Positions 50,578-59,736 of a stretch of DNA of 64,000 bases are shown in pieces (the first letter of the stretch is position 1; each line of letters begins with the position of its first letter). Below the pieces are notes generated by a model. It ran no database searches, was not told the origin of the DNA, and saw only the letters and a program-made list of their open reading frames with translations. Source of the DNA: Kribbella sp. NBC_01245 (GTDB taxonomy: Bacteria > Actinomycetota > Actinomycetes > Propionibacteriales > Kribbellaceae); contig NZ_CP108487.1 of assembly GCF_036226525.1 (NCBI RefSeq), positions 4,464,001-4,528,000 of the forward strand, in the 5' to 3' direction. Made by a program: the position numbers and the translations under genes.

Positions 50578-51381
50578 TCAGCGGGTCAGGTCGCGGCGGG
50601 TGAAGTCGGCGGCGGCCCAGACGAGCGCGGCGACGGGGATCGCTCCGAGAATCAGTAGATCGCCCGCGGGCAAGGTGCCGGCGAGCAGGTCGATGGGCCG
50701 GAAGTAGTGGAACGGAGAGGCGAATCGCAGGCCACTGACGGCGTCGATGAGCTGTGCGATGAAGTTCAGGAAGAACCACGCGACCACGATGCCGACGGTG
50801 ATGCCGATCGCCCGTCCGCGCAGGCTCGTACGGGCCGAGACAAGGATGCCGACCATGGCGACGCCGACGAACAGCAGCCAGGAGCCGGCAAAGGCGCGCA
50901 AGACGGGCGCGATCGACAACTCCCCCACCCCGCCGACCGTTTGCCGGGCGATCAGTACGCCGATCAGGCCTCCCGCCTCGGCAGCCGTCACGGCCAGGAT
51001 CGAGGCGGCCGCTTTGGCGAGGAGGAACGGAACGCGCCCAACCGGCCGGACGAGCACGAGGTCGATCGTGCCTCGCTCGACCTCCGTGGCCACGGATCCG
51101 GCGGCGACCAGCAAAGCCGACGAGGTCAGCAGCGAGAGTGTGACGGGGTGGGTCATCCCGGCACTCAGCCATCCGTCGGCGTGGAAGAAGTCGGCCGAAC
51201 CTCCCAGGAACGCCGTGACGGCCTCGGGCGGCGACTGGAAGAACGGTACGTTCGCCGCCTCCTCGATGAACGTCGATGACGCGAGCAGCACCAGGTAGAA
51301 GAACGCGCCGACGCCGAGGGTGAGGACGCCGAGGGTACGGCGCACCTGCCGCAGGGTCTGGCGGAACACGATGGCGTTCAT
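50578..51381 (-). CDS. ABC-2 type permease
   Basis: A 267-residue membrane protein with six segments and the ABC-2 pattern: VATEVERGTIDLVLVRPVGR after the second segment. It overlaps the ATPase gene by 4 bp (ATGA at 51378-51381). It would export a drug, peptide or lipid together with that ATPase. Confidence 0.85.
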   Translation of the reverse strand: MNAIVFRQTLRQVRRTLGVLTLGVGAFFYLVLLASSTFIEEAANVPFFQSPPEAVTAFLGGSADFFHADGWLSAGMTHPVTLSLLTSSALLVAAGSVATEVERGTIDLVLVRPVGRVPFLLAKAAASILAVTAAEAGGLIGVLIARQTVGGVGELSIAPVLRAFAGSWLLFVGVAMVGILVSARTSLRGRAIGITVGIVVAWFFLNFIAQLIDAVSGLRFASPFHYFRPIDLLAGTLPAGDLLILGAIPVAALVWAAADFTRRDLTR

Positions 51382-52289
51382 CGCGCCCGTTCCTCGCCCG
51401 CATCCCGGTAGATCTCGAAGAACGTCTCGGCGAGATGCTCGGGCTCGGAGAGAAACTCCTGCACGGCGAACGTACCAAGCCGTCGCATCAGCGGCTCCAT
51501 GTCGCCCCGGAACTCGAAGCGGTGTCTCAAACCGTCGCTCTCCAGATGCGATACGCCCTCGATGTCGAGTGCCGCCGCATCGTCGAGCGGCTGCTTGAGG
51601 ACGAGGGTGCACTGGCGTACGCGTTCGCCGGTGAGGTCCGCGGTCGCCCCGGTTCGCACGATCCGGCCGGCCTTGAGCACCGCGACCCGTTCGGTCGTTT
51701 CCTCTACCTCGGACAGGATGTGGGACGAGAGGAAGATGGTTCCGCCGGTCTGACGGTGCTCGGCGAGCAGCCCGACGAACTGCTCCTTCATGACGGGGTC
51801 GAGGCCCTCAGTTGGCTCGTCGAGCACCAGCACGCGGGGATCGTGCTGAAACGCCTGGATGATGCCGATCTTCTGTTTCATCCCGCGCGAGTACAGCCTG
51901 ACCTGGCGCCGCAGGTCGGTCTGGGACAGTTCCAGCCGGTCACACAACTCCCGCCGGCGTACGGGCGGCCGGTGCTGCAACGCGCCGAGGTAATCGAGAC
52001 ACTCGGCGCCGGTCAGCTGCGGCCACAGCCCGAACTCGCCGGGTAGATGCCCCACCTCGGCCAGCACAGCCCGGAGGTCTGTGGCCACGTCGTGTCCGAG
52101 AATCCGGATTGTGCCGGCCGTCGGCTGAACGAGACCGAGCATGCATCTGATCGTCGTCGTCTTACCGGCTCCATTGGGACCGACGTACCCGAAGGCTTCG
52201 CCCTCCGCGACCGACAGCGACACGTCATCCACCGCCGACTTAAGGCGGTATCGCTTGACGAGCCCCTCGACCTCGATCGCGTCGGCCAT
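51378..52289 (-). CDS. ABC-2 type ATP-binding protein
   Basis: A 303-residue ATPase. Walker A GPNGAGKTTT at ~residue 38, signature LYSRGMKQKIGI at ~134, Walker B VLVLDEPTEGLDP at ~155, H-loop SSHILSEVE at ~189. The C-terminal ~90 residues are the extension of drug- and antibiotic-efflux ATPases. ATG 52289 is chosen at the start of the ATPase fold. The signature is SRGMKQK rather than SGGMRQR. Confidence 0.92.
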   Translation of the reverse strand: MADAIEVEGLVKRYRLKSAVDDVSLSVAEGEAFGYVGPNGAGKTTTIRCMLGLVQPTAGTIRILGHDVATDLRAVLAEVGHLPGEFGLWPQLTGAECLDYLGALQHRPPVRRRELCDRLELSQTDLRRQVRLYSRGMKQKIGIIQAFQHDPRVLVLDEPTEGLDPVMKEQFVGLLAEHRQTGGTIFLSSHILSEVEETTERVAVLKAGRIVRTGATADLTGERVRQCTLVLKQPLDDAAALDIEGVSHLESDGLRHRFEFRGDMEPLMRRLGTFAVQEFLSEPEHLAETFFEIYRDAGEERAR

Positions 52290-52308
52290 CAGCCCGCCCG
52301 CTTGGGTC

Positions 52309-53337
52309 CTACTCCTCGTGTGGGTTGTCGACGAACTCGCCGCGCAGCGGGATGGTGTCCGCGCGAGCCGGATCCTGGCTGAAGACGGTGCCCTCGGCGA
52401 TCGACTCCAACAGCGCCGCCATCGACGCGTACGCCGTCCGAACGAGCATCCCGGAACTCTTCTGCCCGATGTCACCACGCAGCTCGACCAGGACACTGCC
52501 GGCACCGCGAATGCCGTAGGAGTTGCGCGCGATCCCACGCGGCAGCGTGCCCGGGTACTGGCTGACCTCCGCGAATCCGTAGTGCATGAGCGTGTCGAAG
52601 ATGACCAGGCACATCTGCCGCGACAGCGCGATCGCCGCGGCCGATGCGTCCGGGTGGTTCGGCCAGAAGATCGACGCGGTGATCAGGTCCCCGTCAGCGC
52701 TGCGATAGGAGCCCTGGTGGTGGTAGTCGACGACCATCTTCGGCTGGTACCGGATGGCGACCCGCTGCACCGCGGCAGCCTCCGGTACCGGGTTCGCCTC
52801 GGGCGCAACAGCCGGATCGTGCCAGCGGTTGACGTCGAAACCGACGCCTGGGGTACAGAAAGCGCCGGAGCAATCCGGATCGTGGTTCTGCCGCTGGAAC
52901 CGCTCGGAGCCGTCCGGGTTCACCTTGGGGATGACCAGCAGAGTGACCTTGCTGAGAATGCTGTCCCACGCGGCGCCACCGTTGGCCAGCCGCTGCAGGA
53001 GTTGCAGTGCGGCTTCGGTGCCCAGGGGCTCGTTGCCGTGCTGCTGCGTGATGTAGAGGACCTTGGTCGGGCCGGTGCCGACCTTCGCCAGGTACAGGTT
53101 CCGCCCTTCGTTCGAGCGGCCGACGGTCTCCAGCGAGACGCGTCCCTTGGAACGCTGCTCGATCTGCCGGAGCGCTTTGACCATCTCGTCGTACGAATGC
53201 AGGCGCTGCAGACTGACCTGCTGGGAATCCTGCACCCATGGGCCATTCGGGACGGTTGGTGGGTCAGCGGTCGCGGTCACCGTGGTGGTAGCCACTGCAA
53301 GGCTCATCACCAGCAACGCAAGCATCAATCGGCGCAT
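52309..53337 (-). CDS. Secreted M14-family zinc carboxypeptidase
   Basis: A 342-residue exported peptidase. Signal peptide 1-25. Zinc ligands are in TQQHGNEPLG (HxxE) near residue 95 and the third His in VVDYHHQGS near 205. The catalytic Glu is likely in SVLVELRGD near 292. Related enzymes cleave C-terminal residues or gamma-D-glutamyl bonds in cell-wall peptides. ATG 53337 has GGAGGT 7 bases upstream. The last 59 bases are copied at 46877-46935. Confidence 0.88.
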   Translation of the reverse strand: MRRLMLALLVMSLAVATTTVTATADPPTVPNGPWVQDSQQVSLQRLHSYDEMVKALRQIEQRSKGRVSLETVGRSNEGRNLYLAKVGTGPTKVLYITQQHGNEPLGTEAALQLLQRLANGGAAWDSILSKVTLLVIPKVNPDGSERFQRQNHDPDCSGAFCTPGVGFDVNRWHDPAVAPEANPVPEAAAVQRVAIRYQPKMVVDYHHQGSYRSADGDLITASIFWPNHPDASAAAIALSRQMCLVIFDTLMHYGFAEVSQYPGTLPRGIARNSYGIRGAGSVLVELRGDIGQKSSGMLVRTAYASMAALLESIAEGTVFSQDPARADTIPLRGEFVDNPHEE

Positions 53338-53481
53338 GGCGGGCACCTCCGAAACGACGTCTGAAGCGGTTCTCCCAACCTAATAACGCCGACGACCCCC
53401 GGCAACAGCTCGACACCACGGGAGTTCTAAACCCCCAGCGCATTAGCGTCGACGCATGACAACGAACTCAGCTCGGGTCGC

Positions 53482-54288
53482 ATGATGCGTACGGCGCCCT
53501 GGTTCCCGCTCTTCGACGACCTCGCGGATCCGGCGGTGGTGGCGAGGTTGGCCGCCCAGGCGGAAGAGGCAGGCTGGGACGGGATGTTCGTCTGGGACCA
53601 CGTCCGTTGGCATGAACCGGTGGAGGCGGTCGCCGATCCGTGGATCACCTTGACGGCGATGGCGACCGCGACGCAACGCTTGCGGATCGGGCCGATGGTG
53701 ACACCGTTGGCGCGTCGGCGGCCGACGAAACTCCTGCGAGAGACGGCGACGTTGGACCTGCTGAGCGGCGGGCGATTGACCCTCGGCGTGGGCCTGGGCA
53801 GCGACCGGTTCGGCGGCGAGTTCTCCCGCACCGGCGACGAGGTGAGCGATCGCGTGCGCGGGCAGCGATTGGACGAGTGCCTCGAGATCCTGGTCGCCGG
53901 TTGGTCAGGTGAAACCGTCGAGCATCACGGAAAGCACTATCTCGTCGACTCGATCCGCTTCCTGCCGCGTCCGGTCCAGCGACCGCGAATCCCCATCTGG
54001 GTGGCCGGATTCCCGGGCAATCTCAAGCCATTGCGGAGAGCCGCACGGTACGACGGGTTCTTCCCCGTCAACCTGGAGACGCCGGACCAGCTGGCCGAAT
54101 GCGTCGCCACGGTAGAGGCGGAACGAGGTACGCGGACGGGGTTCGACTTCGTCGTCGCACTACCTCCGGGCACCGACGTACGGCCGTATGCCGAGGCTGG
54201 TGCGACCTGGTGCCTGACCGAGTTCGGTCCCGACAACCTGAGCGTCGCCGACATCCGCGCTGTCCTGTCCGCCGGACCGCCCGACTAG
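53482..54288 (+). CDS. LLM-class F420-dependent oxidoreductase
   Basis: A 268-residue luciferase-like (alpha/beta)8-barrel protein: GWDGMFVWDHVRW, RIGPMVTPLARRRP, ATLDLLSGGRLTLGVGLGSD and IWVAGFPGN. The F420-type group with short length is typical of actinomycetes. Substrate unknown. Its end overlaps the convergent gene by 4 bp. Confidence 0.85.
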   Translation: MMRTAPWFPLFDDLADPAVVARLAAQAEEAGWDGMFVWDHVRWHEPVEAVADPWITLTAMATATQRLRIGPMVTPLARRRPTKLLRETATLDLLSGGRLTLGVGLGSDRFGGEFSRTGDEVSDRVRGQRLDECLEILVAGWSGETVEHHGKHYLVDSIRFLPRPVQRPRIPIWVAGFPGNLKPLRRAARYDGFFPVNLETPDQLAECVATVEAERGTRTGFDFVVALPPGTDVRPYAEAGATWCLTEFGPDNLSVADIRAVLSAGPPD

Positions 54289-54857
54289 CCGTCGACTGCC
54301 GGGTCGTCCCAGCCGGAGACGAACCACCGGGTCGCTCCGGTGGCCGGGTCGTACGACGGCCGGTTGATGGTGCCGATGTTGCCGCCGTACACGTGGATCC
54401 CGATGGTGGGCTCGTCGCCTTCGGCCACCACGGAGTGGACGTCGTCGTCGGTCGTACAGCACACGGTGACCTGCCCGCGTTCCCACACATGCTCACCAGC
54501 CGGCGTCAGGGGTCTGGGCACCGCGGAAGCAGCGGGCTTGACGTACCGGATCTCCCGTTCGGCTCCCGAGTAGATTCCGACCACACCCCAGGTCTCGTGT
54601 CCGTGCACGGGCGTCCGTTGGCCTACGTTCCAGACGACGGATGCCAGTGACCAACTGTCGTCCGGCGCGATGTAGAGCGGGTACGTCAGGTGACGGTCCG
54701 GCGATGGCCGTACGAACTCCGGCGGAAGTCGGTAGCCACTGTCCAGCAAGGCGGACATGAGCTCCGCAACGCGCTTCGTGATTTCGTACTGGTCGTCGGT
54801 GCTGCCGACGACGAGCGCCACGTCGTCGATGAAGGTCTGCAAGTCCTGCGGTTCCAT
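54285..54857 (-). CDS. Cysteine dioxygenase-type cupin
   Basis: A 190-residue protein of the thiol dioxygenase family. The iron-binding HxH is in TPVHGHETWGVVGIYSG (~residues 85-100), and the third His in DVHSVVAEGD near 140. Relatives oxidise cysteine or 3-mercaptopropionate to sulfinates. The Arg in PDRHLTYPLYIAPDDSWSL may bind the substrate carboxylate. Probably co-transcribed from the downstream-strand gene 54883-55491, 25 bp away. Confidence 0.8.
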   Translation of the reverse strand: MEPQDLQTFIDDVALVVGSTDDQYEITKRVAELMSALLDSGYRLPPEFVRPSPDRHLTYPLYIAPDDSWSLASVVWNVGQRTPVHGHETWGVVGIYSGAEREIRYVKPAASAVPRPLTPAGEHVWERGQVTVCCTTDDDVHSVVAEGDEPTIGIHVYGGNIGTINRPSYDPATGATRWFVSGWDDPAVDG

Positions 54858-54882
54858 AGTCGGTCTCCTCTGAAAGTGCCGC

Positions 54883-55491
54883 TCAGGACAGGACGCGATA
54901 CGTCACGTGCGTGACCGAGCTCGCAGTCTTCGACTCCACCTGCTCGAGGTTCAGCGGCGGGACACCGTCGAAGAGCCGGGTGCCGGCGCCGAGCGTGAGC
55001 GGCACGATGTGCAGCCGCAGCTCGTCGATCAGGCCGGCCGCGAGACCCTGGTTGATGGTGGTCGCGCCGCCAAGGATCGTGACGTCGCCATCCCCGGCCG
55101 CCTCCCGCGCCTGGGCCACCGCCGACTCGATTCCGTCGGTGACGAAGTGGTACGTCGTATCGCCGTCCATCGGCTGCGGGTCGCGCGGGTAATGGGTGAG
55201 CACGAAGACCGGGGTGTGGTACGGCGGATTGTCACCCCACCAGCCGTTCCACTGCCGATCCCACTCGCCACGCACCGGGCCGAACATGTTCCGCCCCATG
55301 ACGTACGCCTTCGCAATCGTCATCTGGTCGATCTCGGCCCGGTTCTCGTCGGCGTTCTCGAACATCCAGGAGTGCAGCCGGTCTCCCCAGCCGTCGCCGC
55401 CGTCGTCGCCGAACGGGCGCTTCTCGGTCTGGTTGGCCCCAGCCGAATACCCGTCGGCCGTGATGGTGATGTTGACGATGACCTTGCCCAT
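54883..55491 (-). CDS. Dihydrofolate reductase-like (RibD C-terminal) protein
   Basis: A 202-residue protein of the DfrA/RibD_C family: MGKVIVNITITADGYSAGAN, YVMGRNMFGPVRGEW, FVLTHYPRDPQ and TILGGATTINQGLAAGLIDE. These bind NADPH and reduce small molecules; the substrate is unknown. ATG 55491 has GGAGG 6 bases upstream. It is divergent from the LysR gene. Confidence 0.85.
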   Translation of the reverse strand: MGKVIVNITITADGYSAGANQTEKRPFGDDGGDGWGDRLHSWMFENADENRAEIDQMTIAKAYVMGRNMFGPVRGEWDRQWNGWWGDNPPYHTPVFVLTHYPRDPQPMDGDTTYHFVTDGIESAVAQAREAAGDGDVTILGGATTINQGLAAGLIDELRLHIVPLTLGAGTRLFDGVPPLNLEQVESKTASSVTHVTYRVLS

Positions 55492-55599
55492 GGTGTGCCT
55501 CCTCGGATCGGATGAGCTGCCTTTACCCACCAGCATGGGTCAGCTGATTCATGACGTCTAATGCCGATCTTCTGGCGAACACATTGATATTCTTGATCC

Positions 55600-56466
55600 A
55601 TGCTCAACCTGGTCCACCTCAAGGTCTTGGCCGCGGTGGCGCGGCACCGGTCGGTGACCGAAGCTGCCAAGGAGTTGCACTACTCCCAACCGTCGGTGAG
55701 TCACCACCTGGCTCGACTGGAAGCGGCGGTTGGCGTCAAGGTCGTTCAGCGCATCGGTCGTGGGATCCGACTGACCCCCGAAGGGGAGCTGCTGGCAGGC
55801 CGGGCCAGCGAGATCCTGGGCCGACTCGACGCGGCGACCACCGAACTCGCGGCACAGGTCGGCCTGCAATCCGGGCGGGTCCGCGTGGCCGCCAACTCGT
55901 CGGCACTGAGCACGATCGTGACCAAGGCGGCCATCTCGCTGACCGAGGCGTACCCGGGAATCGAACTGATCGTCTTCGATCGCCATCCCGTCGAGGCGTT
56001 GCAAATGCTGCGACGCAGCGAGATCGACGTCGCGGTCGTCTTCCGGTACGCCGACGCCCCGGGCGAGGACGACGGCCTCCGCCTCGTCCACATCGGCGAT
56101 GACCCGATCTACCTCATCAGCCAACGCCCCGACGACAGCATCGCGAACCATCGCCAATCCGGCTGGATCGGCGGTTGCGAAAGGTGCCTGGACGAGCTGA
56201 CCACCGTGTGCCGGCGAGAAGGCTTCACCCCACGCATCGCCTCACACAGCGACGACATGGTCGTCGTACAAGCCCTCGTCGCCGCCGGCGTAGGCGTCAC
56301 GACCCTGCCAGGACTCGCCCTCCAAGCCCACCGCCACCCCGATATCCACGCCACCCGAATCGACAGCTCCCCCCGCCGCCTCCACGCCGTCACCTACGGC
56401 GAACCCCCAGACCCACCCGCCGCCACCGCCCTAATCCAAGCCCTCCGCGACTCGGTGAGCTCGTGA
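55600..56466 (+). CDS. LysR-family transcriptional regulator
   Basis: A 288-residue LysR protein. DNA-binding domain LKVLAAVARHRSVTEAAKEL and YSQPSVSHHLARLE (residues 7-45); the C-terminal ligand domain includes VRVAANSSALSTIV. Divergent gene 54883-55491 is the natural target. Its TGA overlaps the GTG of the following HTH gene. Confidence 0.9.
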   Translation: MLNLVHLKVLAAVARHRSVTEAAKELHYSQPSVSHHLARLEAAVGVKVVQRIGRGIRLTPEGELLAGRASEILGRLDAATTELAAQVGLQSGRVRVAANSSALSTIVTKAAISLTEAYPGIELIVFDRHPVEALQMLRRSEIDVAVVFRYADAPGEDDGLRLVHIGDDPIYLISQRPDDSIANHRQSGWIGGCERCLDELTTVCRREGFTPRIASHSDDMVVVQALVAAGVGVTTLPGLALQAHRHPDIHATRIDSSPRRLHAVTYGEPPDPPAATALIQALRDSVSS

Positions 56467-56702
56467 CGGCGCTTCTTCGGCGACGCAAAAGCCCTTTGGA
56501 GGCGCTGACCGAGCGCGAGCGGGAAGTGCTCGAGCTGATCGCCCGCGGAGACGGCAACCGTGAGATCGCCACCGCCCTGCGCGTGACCGAGGCGGCAGTG
56601 CACAAACACGTACGAAACATCTTCCAGAAGCTAGGCCTCCTCGCCGACGACACCCGCCACCGCCGAGTTGTCGCCGCCCTCACCTACCTCAACCAGCAAT
56701 AG
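56463..56702 (+). CDS. Stand-alone LuxR-type DNA-binding domain
   Basis: A 79-residue protein: LTEREREVLELIARGDGNRE, then LRVTEAAVHKHVRNIFQKL and a HRRVVAALTYLNQQ end, the same end as in the response regulator at 42841-43479. It has no receiver domain. The GTG overlaps the LysR stop. It may be a working HTH-only regulator translated with LysR, or the remains of a response regulator cut by the LysR gene. Confidence 0.6.
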   Translation: MTALLRRRKSPLEALTEREREVLELIARGDGNREIATALRVTEAAVHKHVRNIFQKLGLLADDTRHRRVVAALTYLNQQ

Positions 56703-56738
56703 CCGTGGCAGGTTGGGTTGTCGGGGCAGAATTGGCGT

Positions 56739-57218
56739 GTGAAGAAGCCCGAGGCCAACCCCGTAATCGCGCGTAACCGCAAGGCCGCCCACGACTACCA
56801 GCTGGGCGAGTCCTGGGAGGCGGGGATCGTGCTGCAGGGTGCGGAGGTGAAGGCGCTCCGTGCCGGGCGGGCGTCCTTGGTCGGCGGCTTCGCCGTTGTC
56901 GAGAACCGGGAGATCTGGCTGCACGGCGTGCACATCCCGCAGTACTCCCAGTCCCGCTGGTTTGACGGCGGCTCACGCCGCAAGCGGAAGCTGCTGCTAC
57001 ATCGTGCCCAGATCGACAAGATCGAGCGCAAGGTCAACGAGAGCGGGCTGACGATCGTCCCGGTGACCCTCTACTTCAAGGACGGTCGCGCGAAGGTGGA
57101 GATCGCCCTGGCCCGCGGCAAGAAGACCTGGGACAAGCGGCACGCGCTCGCCGAGCGCGAGGCGACCCGGGAGACCGAGCGTGCGATCAGCCGTCGGCGG
57201 AAGGGCCGCCCGGACTGA
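56739..57218 (+). CDS. smpB: SsrA-binding protein SmpB
   Basis: A 159-residue protein with the SmpB oligonucleotide-binding barrel: NRKAAHDYQLGESWEAGIVL, GAEVKALRAGRASL, LHGVHIPQY, and the C-terminal basic tail KKTWDKRHALAEREATRE, which enters the mRNA channel in trans-translation. GTG 56739 gives the usual length; a TTG at 56718 is possible. I do not find the tmRNA gene immediately downstream. Confidence 0.95.
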   Translation: MKKPEANPVIARNRKAAHDYQLGESWEAGIVLQGAEVKALRAGRASLVGGFAVVENREIWLHGVHIPQYSQSRWFDGGSRRKRKLLLHRAQIDKIERKVNESGLTIVPVTLYFKDGRAKVEIALARGKKTWDKRHALAEREATRETERAISRRRKGRPD

Positions 57219-57339
57219 TCAGCGGTGCATGCGATCGCGCCCATCAGGCCGTGCGGCTCCAGCACACGGTCCGGTTGGCACCTCAACAGCGTCGAGCACC
57301 AGGAACCGGCGAGCATCGACGACCTACCCGCCCGAAGCG

Positions 57340-58140
57340 TCAGAGTTCGGTTACCCAGTGGCGGATCTGCGCGCGGGCGATGTCGGTGGTGCGCCAGGGA
57401 AGGTTGAGCTGTGCGCGCTGGTGGTCGTGGAGGTCGATCAGCTTGAGCAGCGCGCGTTTGAGGTCGGCGCGATCCGGTGTGGGGAACAGCTGGGCCAGCT
57501 CGGTGGTGTCGAACAGCGTCTCGGTACGGCGTGCCGGGAAGGCGTGATGGCCGGCGAGGCGCGCGTGCCACTGCTCGACGATGTCGCGCAAACTGTCGAA
57601 GTCCGCTGCGATCGAGTAGTACTCACCGCGCCGTACGTGCTGAAGGCAGTAGACGATCCACGCCCAGAACCGCTCCTCCTCGTGCACCGCCGGCGACCAG
57701 TCGACAGCCCGTTCAGCCGGTACGGCGGACGGAGCCCAGTCGTCCAAGCGCCCGTCGTCGTCCCACGCGACCCCGTACGGCCCGCCCTCGCCATCGGGCA
57801 GCTCGTCCGGCGTATAGAGCGAGATGTCGGCCTTGATCCGCGGCTCGTAGAGGTAGATCACGAAGTACGGCTTCACATGGTCGGCGTCGAACCGGTGAAA
57901 CCACGGCGCGATCGCCCAATCCCACCGCTCGCCCCAAACCGCGTCGCGGACGGCTGCGTCGGGAAGCACGATGCCGATATCGAGATCGGACTCCCCGTCC
58001 ATCCCACCCCGCGCGACCGATCCACTGACAAACGCGCCAACCGCACGCGGCCGAAAGAACTCGAGCACGGCCCCCAACACCCGCCGATGCTCCGGCAACT
58101 CCGCCATCGCCCCGTACACGCTCTCCCGCACATCACCCAT
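57340..58140 (-). CDS. Nucleotidyltransferase-domain protein
   Basis: A 266-residue protein. The catalytic motif is GAFVSGSVARGGMDGESDLD (GS...DxD) at ~residues 36-56, typical of MNT-type nucleotidyltransferases. The C-terminal half is helical (WIVYCLQHVRRGEYYSIAAD) and resembles aminoglycoside or lincosamide nucleotidyltransferases. ATG 58140 begins the conserved fold. Acceptor unknown. Confidence 0.78.
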   Translation of the reverse strand: MGDVRESVYGAMAELPEHRRVLGAVLEFFRPRAVGAFVSGSVARGGMDGESDLDIGIVLPDAAVRDAVWGERWDWAIAPWFHRFDADHVKPYFVIYLYEPRIKADISLYTPDELPDGEGGPYGVAWDDDGRLDDWAPSAVPAERAVDWSPAVHEEERFWAWIVYCLQHVRRGEYYSIAADFDSLRDIVEQWHARLAGHHAFPARRTETLFDTTELAQLFPTPDRADLKRALLKLIDLHDHQRAQLNLPWRTTDIARAQIRHWVTEL

Positions 58141-58188
58141 GCCCGCCACCGTAAGCGAAGACCTCACACCACCGCCCCCGATTTCCCG

Positions 58189-59715
58189 CTAGGGCTGCAG
58201 TTGAAGGGAAACGGTGGTGTAGGAGTGGGGTGGCAGGTCCAGCTCGAGACCACGGTCGTGAAGGCGAATGCCGTCGAGCGGCCGAGGCGCCACCGAATCG
58301 GGATCGTCGGGTGTGTTGTGCGCCTGCAATGTGGATGCCGTCAAGACGCGCGCCGAGTAGTCGGTGAAGTCCCGTCCGCGTAGGTCGAGAACGACGGTTC
58401 GGCTCGATGAAGCGTCGAGGTGGGACAACGAGATCAGGGCCGTGTCGTCCTTGGTCGAAGCCGAGGCCGACAACAGCGGGAGGTCCACGCCGTTGACGTC
58501 GCGTGCGGGTGCGTCGACGTGGACGGCCAGCGAAGCCGCGTCCTGGTGACCGACGTTCATCTCGAACACGTGGTACGTCGGCGTCAGGACCAGCGCCCCG
58601 CTGTCGGGATCGGTGAGGATCATCGCTTGCAGCACGTTGACGGTCTGCGCGATGTTGGCCATCACCAGCCGGTCGGCTCTTGCGTGGAAGGCGTCGAAAT
58701 GCAGGCTCGCGACGAGGGCGTCGCGGACCGAGTTCTGCTGATAGAGGAAGCCAGGATTGGTGCCCTCCTCGACATTCCACCAGGTGCCCCATTCGTCGAG
58801 AACGAGGCCGATCTTGCCGCAGGGGTCGTACCGGTCCATCACCGTGGAATGCCGACGGAGCAACTCGTCGATTCGCCGGGCGTTGACCATCGTGAGGTAG
58901 TAGTCGTCGTCGGTGAACTCGGTGGCATGACCTTTGTCATCCCAAGTTCCGGTCATCGTGTAGTAGTGCAGCGACACCGCCTGGAATGGACCGCCCTTGG
59001 ACCCGGCGCACCCGTCGCAGCCGAAGGACTTCATCAGCGCCTCGGTCCAGTCGTAGTCGTCGACGTTGGCCCCGGCAGCGATCCGGTACAGCTTGTTGTC
59101 GCCATGGTCGCGGCAGAAGGTGGCGTACTGGCGGGCGAGATCGGCGTACGCCTCCGCGCGCATGTTCCCGCCGCAACCCCAGGCCTCGTTGCCGATCCCC
59201 CAGAACGGCACCTTCCACGGCTCTTCGCGGCCGTTCGCCCGCCGGAGGGCGACCATCGGCGAATCGCCCGAGCGCGTGAGGTACTCGACCCATTCGCTCA
59301 TCTCCCGGACCGTGCCGGAACCAACGTTGCCATTGACGTACGGATCGGCACCCAGCAGCTCGCAGAGCGCCATGAACTCATGCGTGCCGAAGCTATTGTC
59401 CTCTTCGACGTTTCCCCAATGGGTGTTGACCATCCGAGGGCGTTGGTCGCGCGGGCCGATCCCGTCCCGCCAGTGATACTCGTCCGCGAAGCAGCCACCC
59501 GGCCAGCGCAGGTTGGGGATTCGCAGCGCTCGCAGTGCCTCGACCACATCGAGCCTGATGCCGCCCTCGTTGGGGATATCGGAATCTTCACCGACCCAGA
59601 AGCCGCCATAGATACAGCGCCCCAGATGCTCAGCGAAGTGGCCGTACAAGTGCCGACTGATAGTCGCCCCCGGAAGGTCGAGGTTGACCACGGCCCGGGC
59701 AGATGAGGGTGACAT
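58189..59715 (-). CDS. Intracellular GH51 alpha-L-arabinofuranosidase
   Basis: A 508-residue enzyme of the usual cytoplasmic AbfA type with no signal peptide. Markers: YGHFAEHLGRCIYGG, LRWPGGCFADEYHW, acid/base Glu177 in GIGNEAWGCGG, nucleophile Glu308 in LVLDEWGTWW. It removes terminal arabinofuranose from imported oligosaccharides. GAAAGGAA precedes ATG 59715. It is the last gene of the operon begun at 63720; unlike the 16890 enzyme it is not exported. Confidence 0.93.
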   Translation of the reverse strand: MSPSSARAVVNLDLPGATISRHLYGHFAEHLGRCIYGGFWVGEDSDIPNEGGIRLDVVEALRALRIPNLRWPGGCFADEYHWRDGIGPRDQRPRMVNTHWGNVEEDNSFGTHEFMALCELLGADPYVNGNVGSGTVREMSEWVEYLTRSGDSPMVALRRANGREEPWKVPFWGIGNEAWGCGGNMRAEAYADLARQYATFCRDHGDNKLYRIAAGANVDDYDWTEALMKSFGCDGCAGSKGGPFQAVSLHYYTMTGTWDDKGHATEFTDDDYYLTMVNARRIDELLRRHSTVMDRYDPCGKIGLVLDEWGTWWNVEEGTNPGFLYQQNSVRDALVASLHFDAFHARADRLVMANIAQTVNVLQAMILTDPDSGALVLTPTYHVFEMNVGHQDAASLAVHVDAPARDVNGVDLPLLSASASTKDDTALISLSHLDASSSRTVVLDLRGRDFTDYSARVLTASTLQAHNTPDDPDSVAPRPLDGIRLHDRGLELDLPPHSYTTVSLQLQP

Positions 59716-59736
59716 GAGTTCCTTTCAAAAGATGGG

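Noticed and set aside
57219..57339. tmRNA gene after smpB
   Set aside because: No GGGG(C/A)TGAT-like 5' end, tag frame ending in ALA codons or TPsiC-like 3' end was seen in the 120 bp after smpB.
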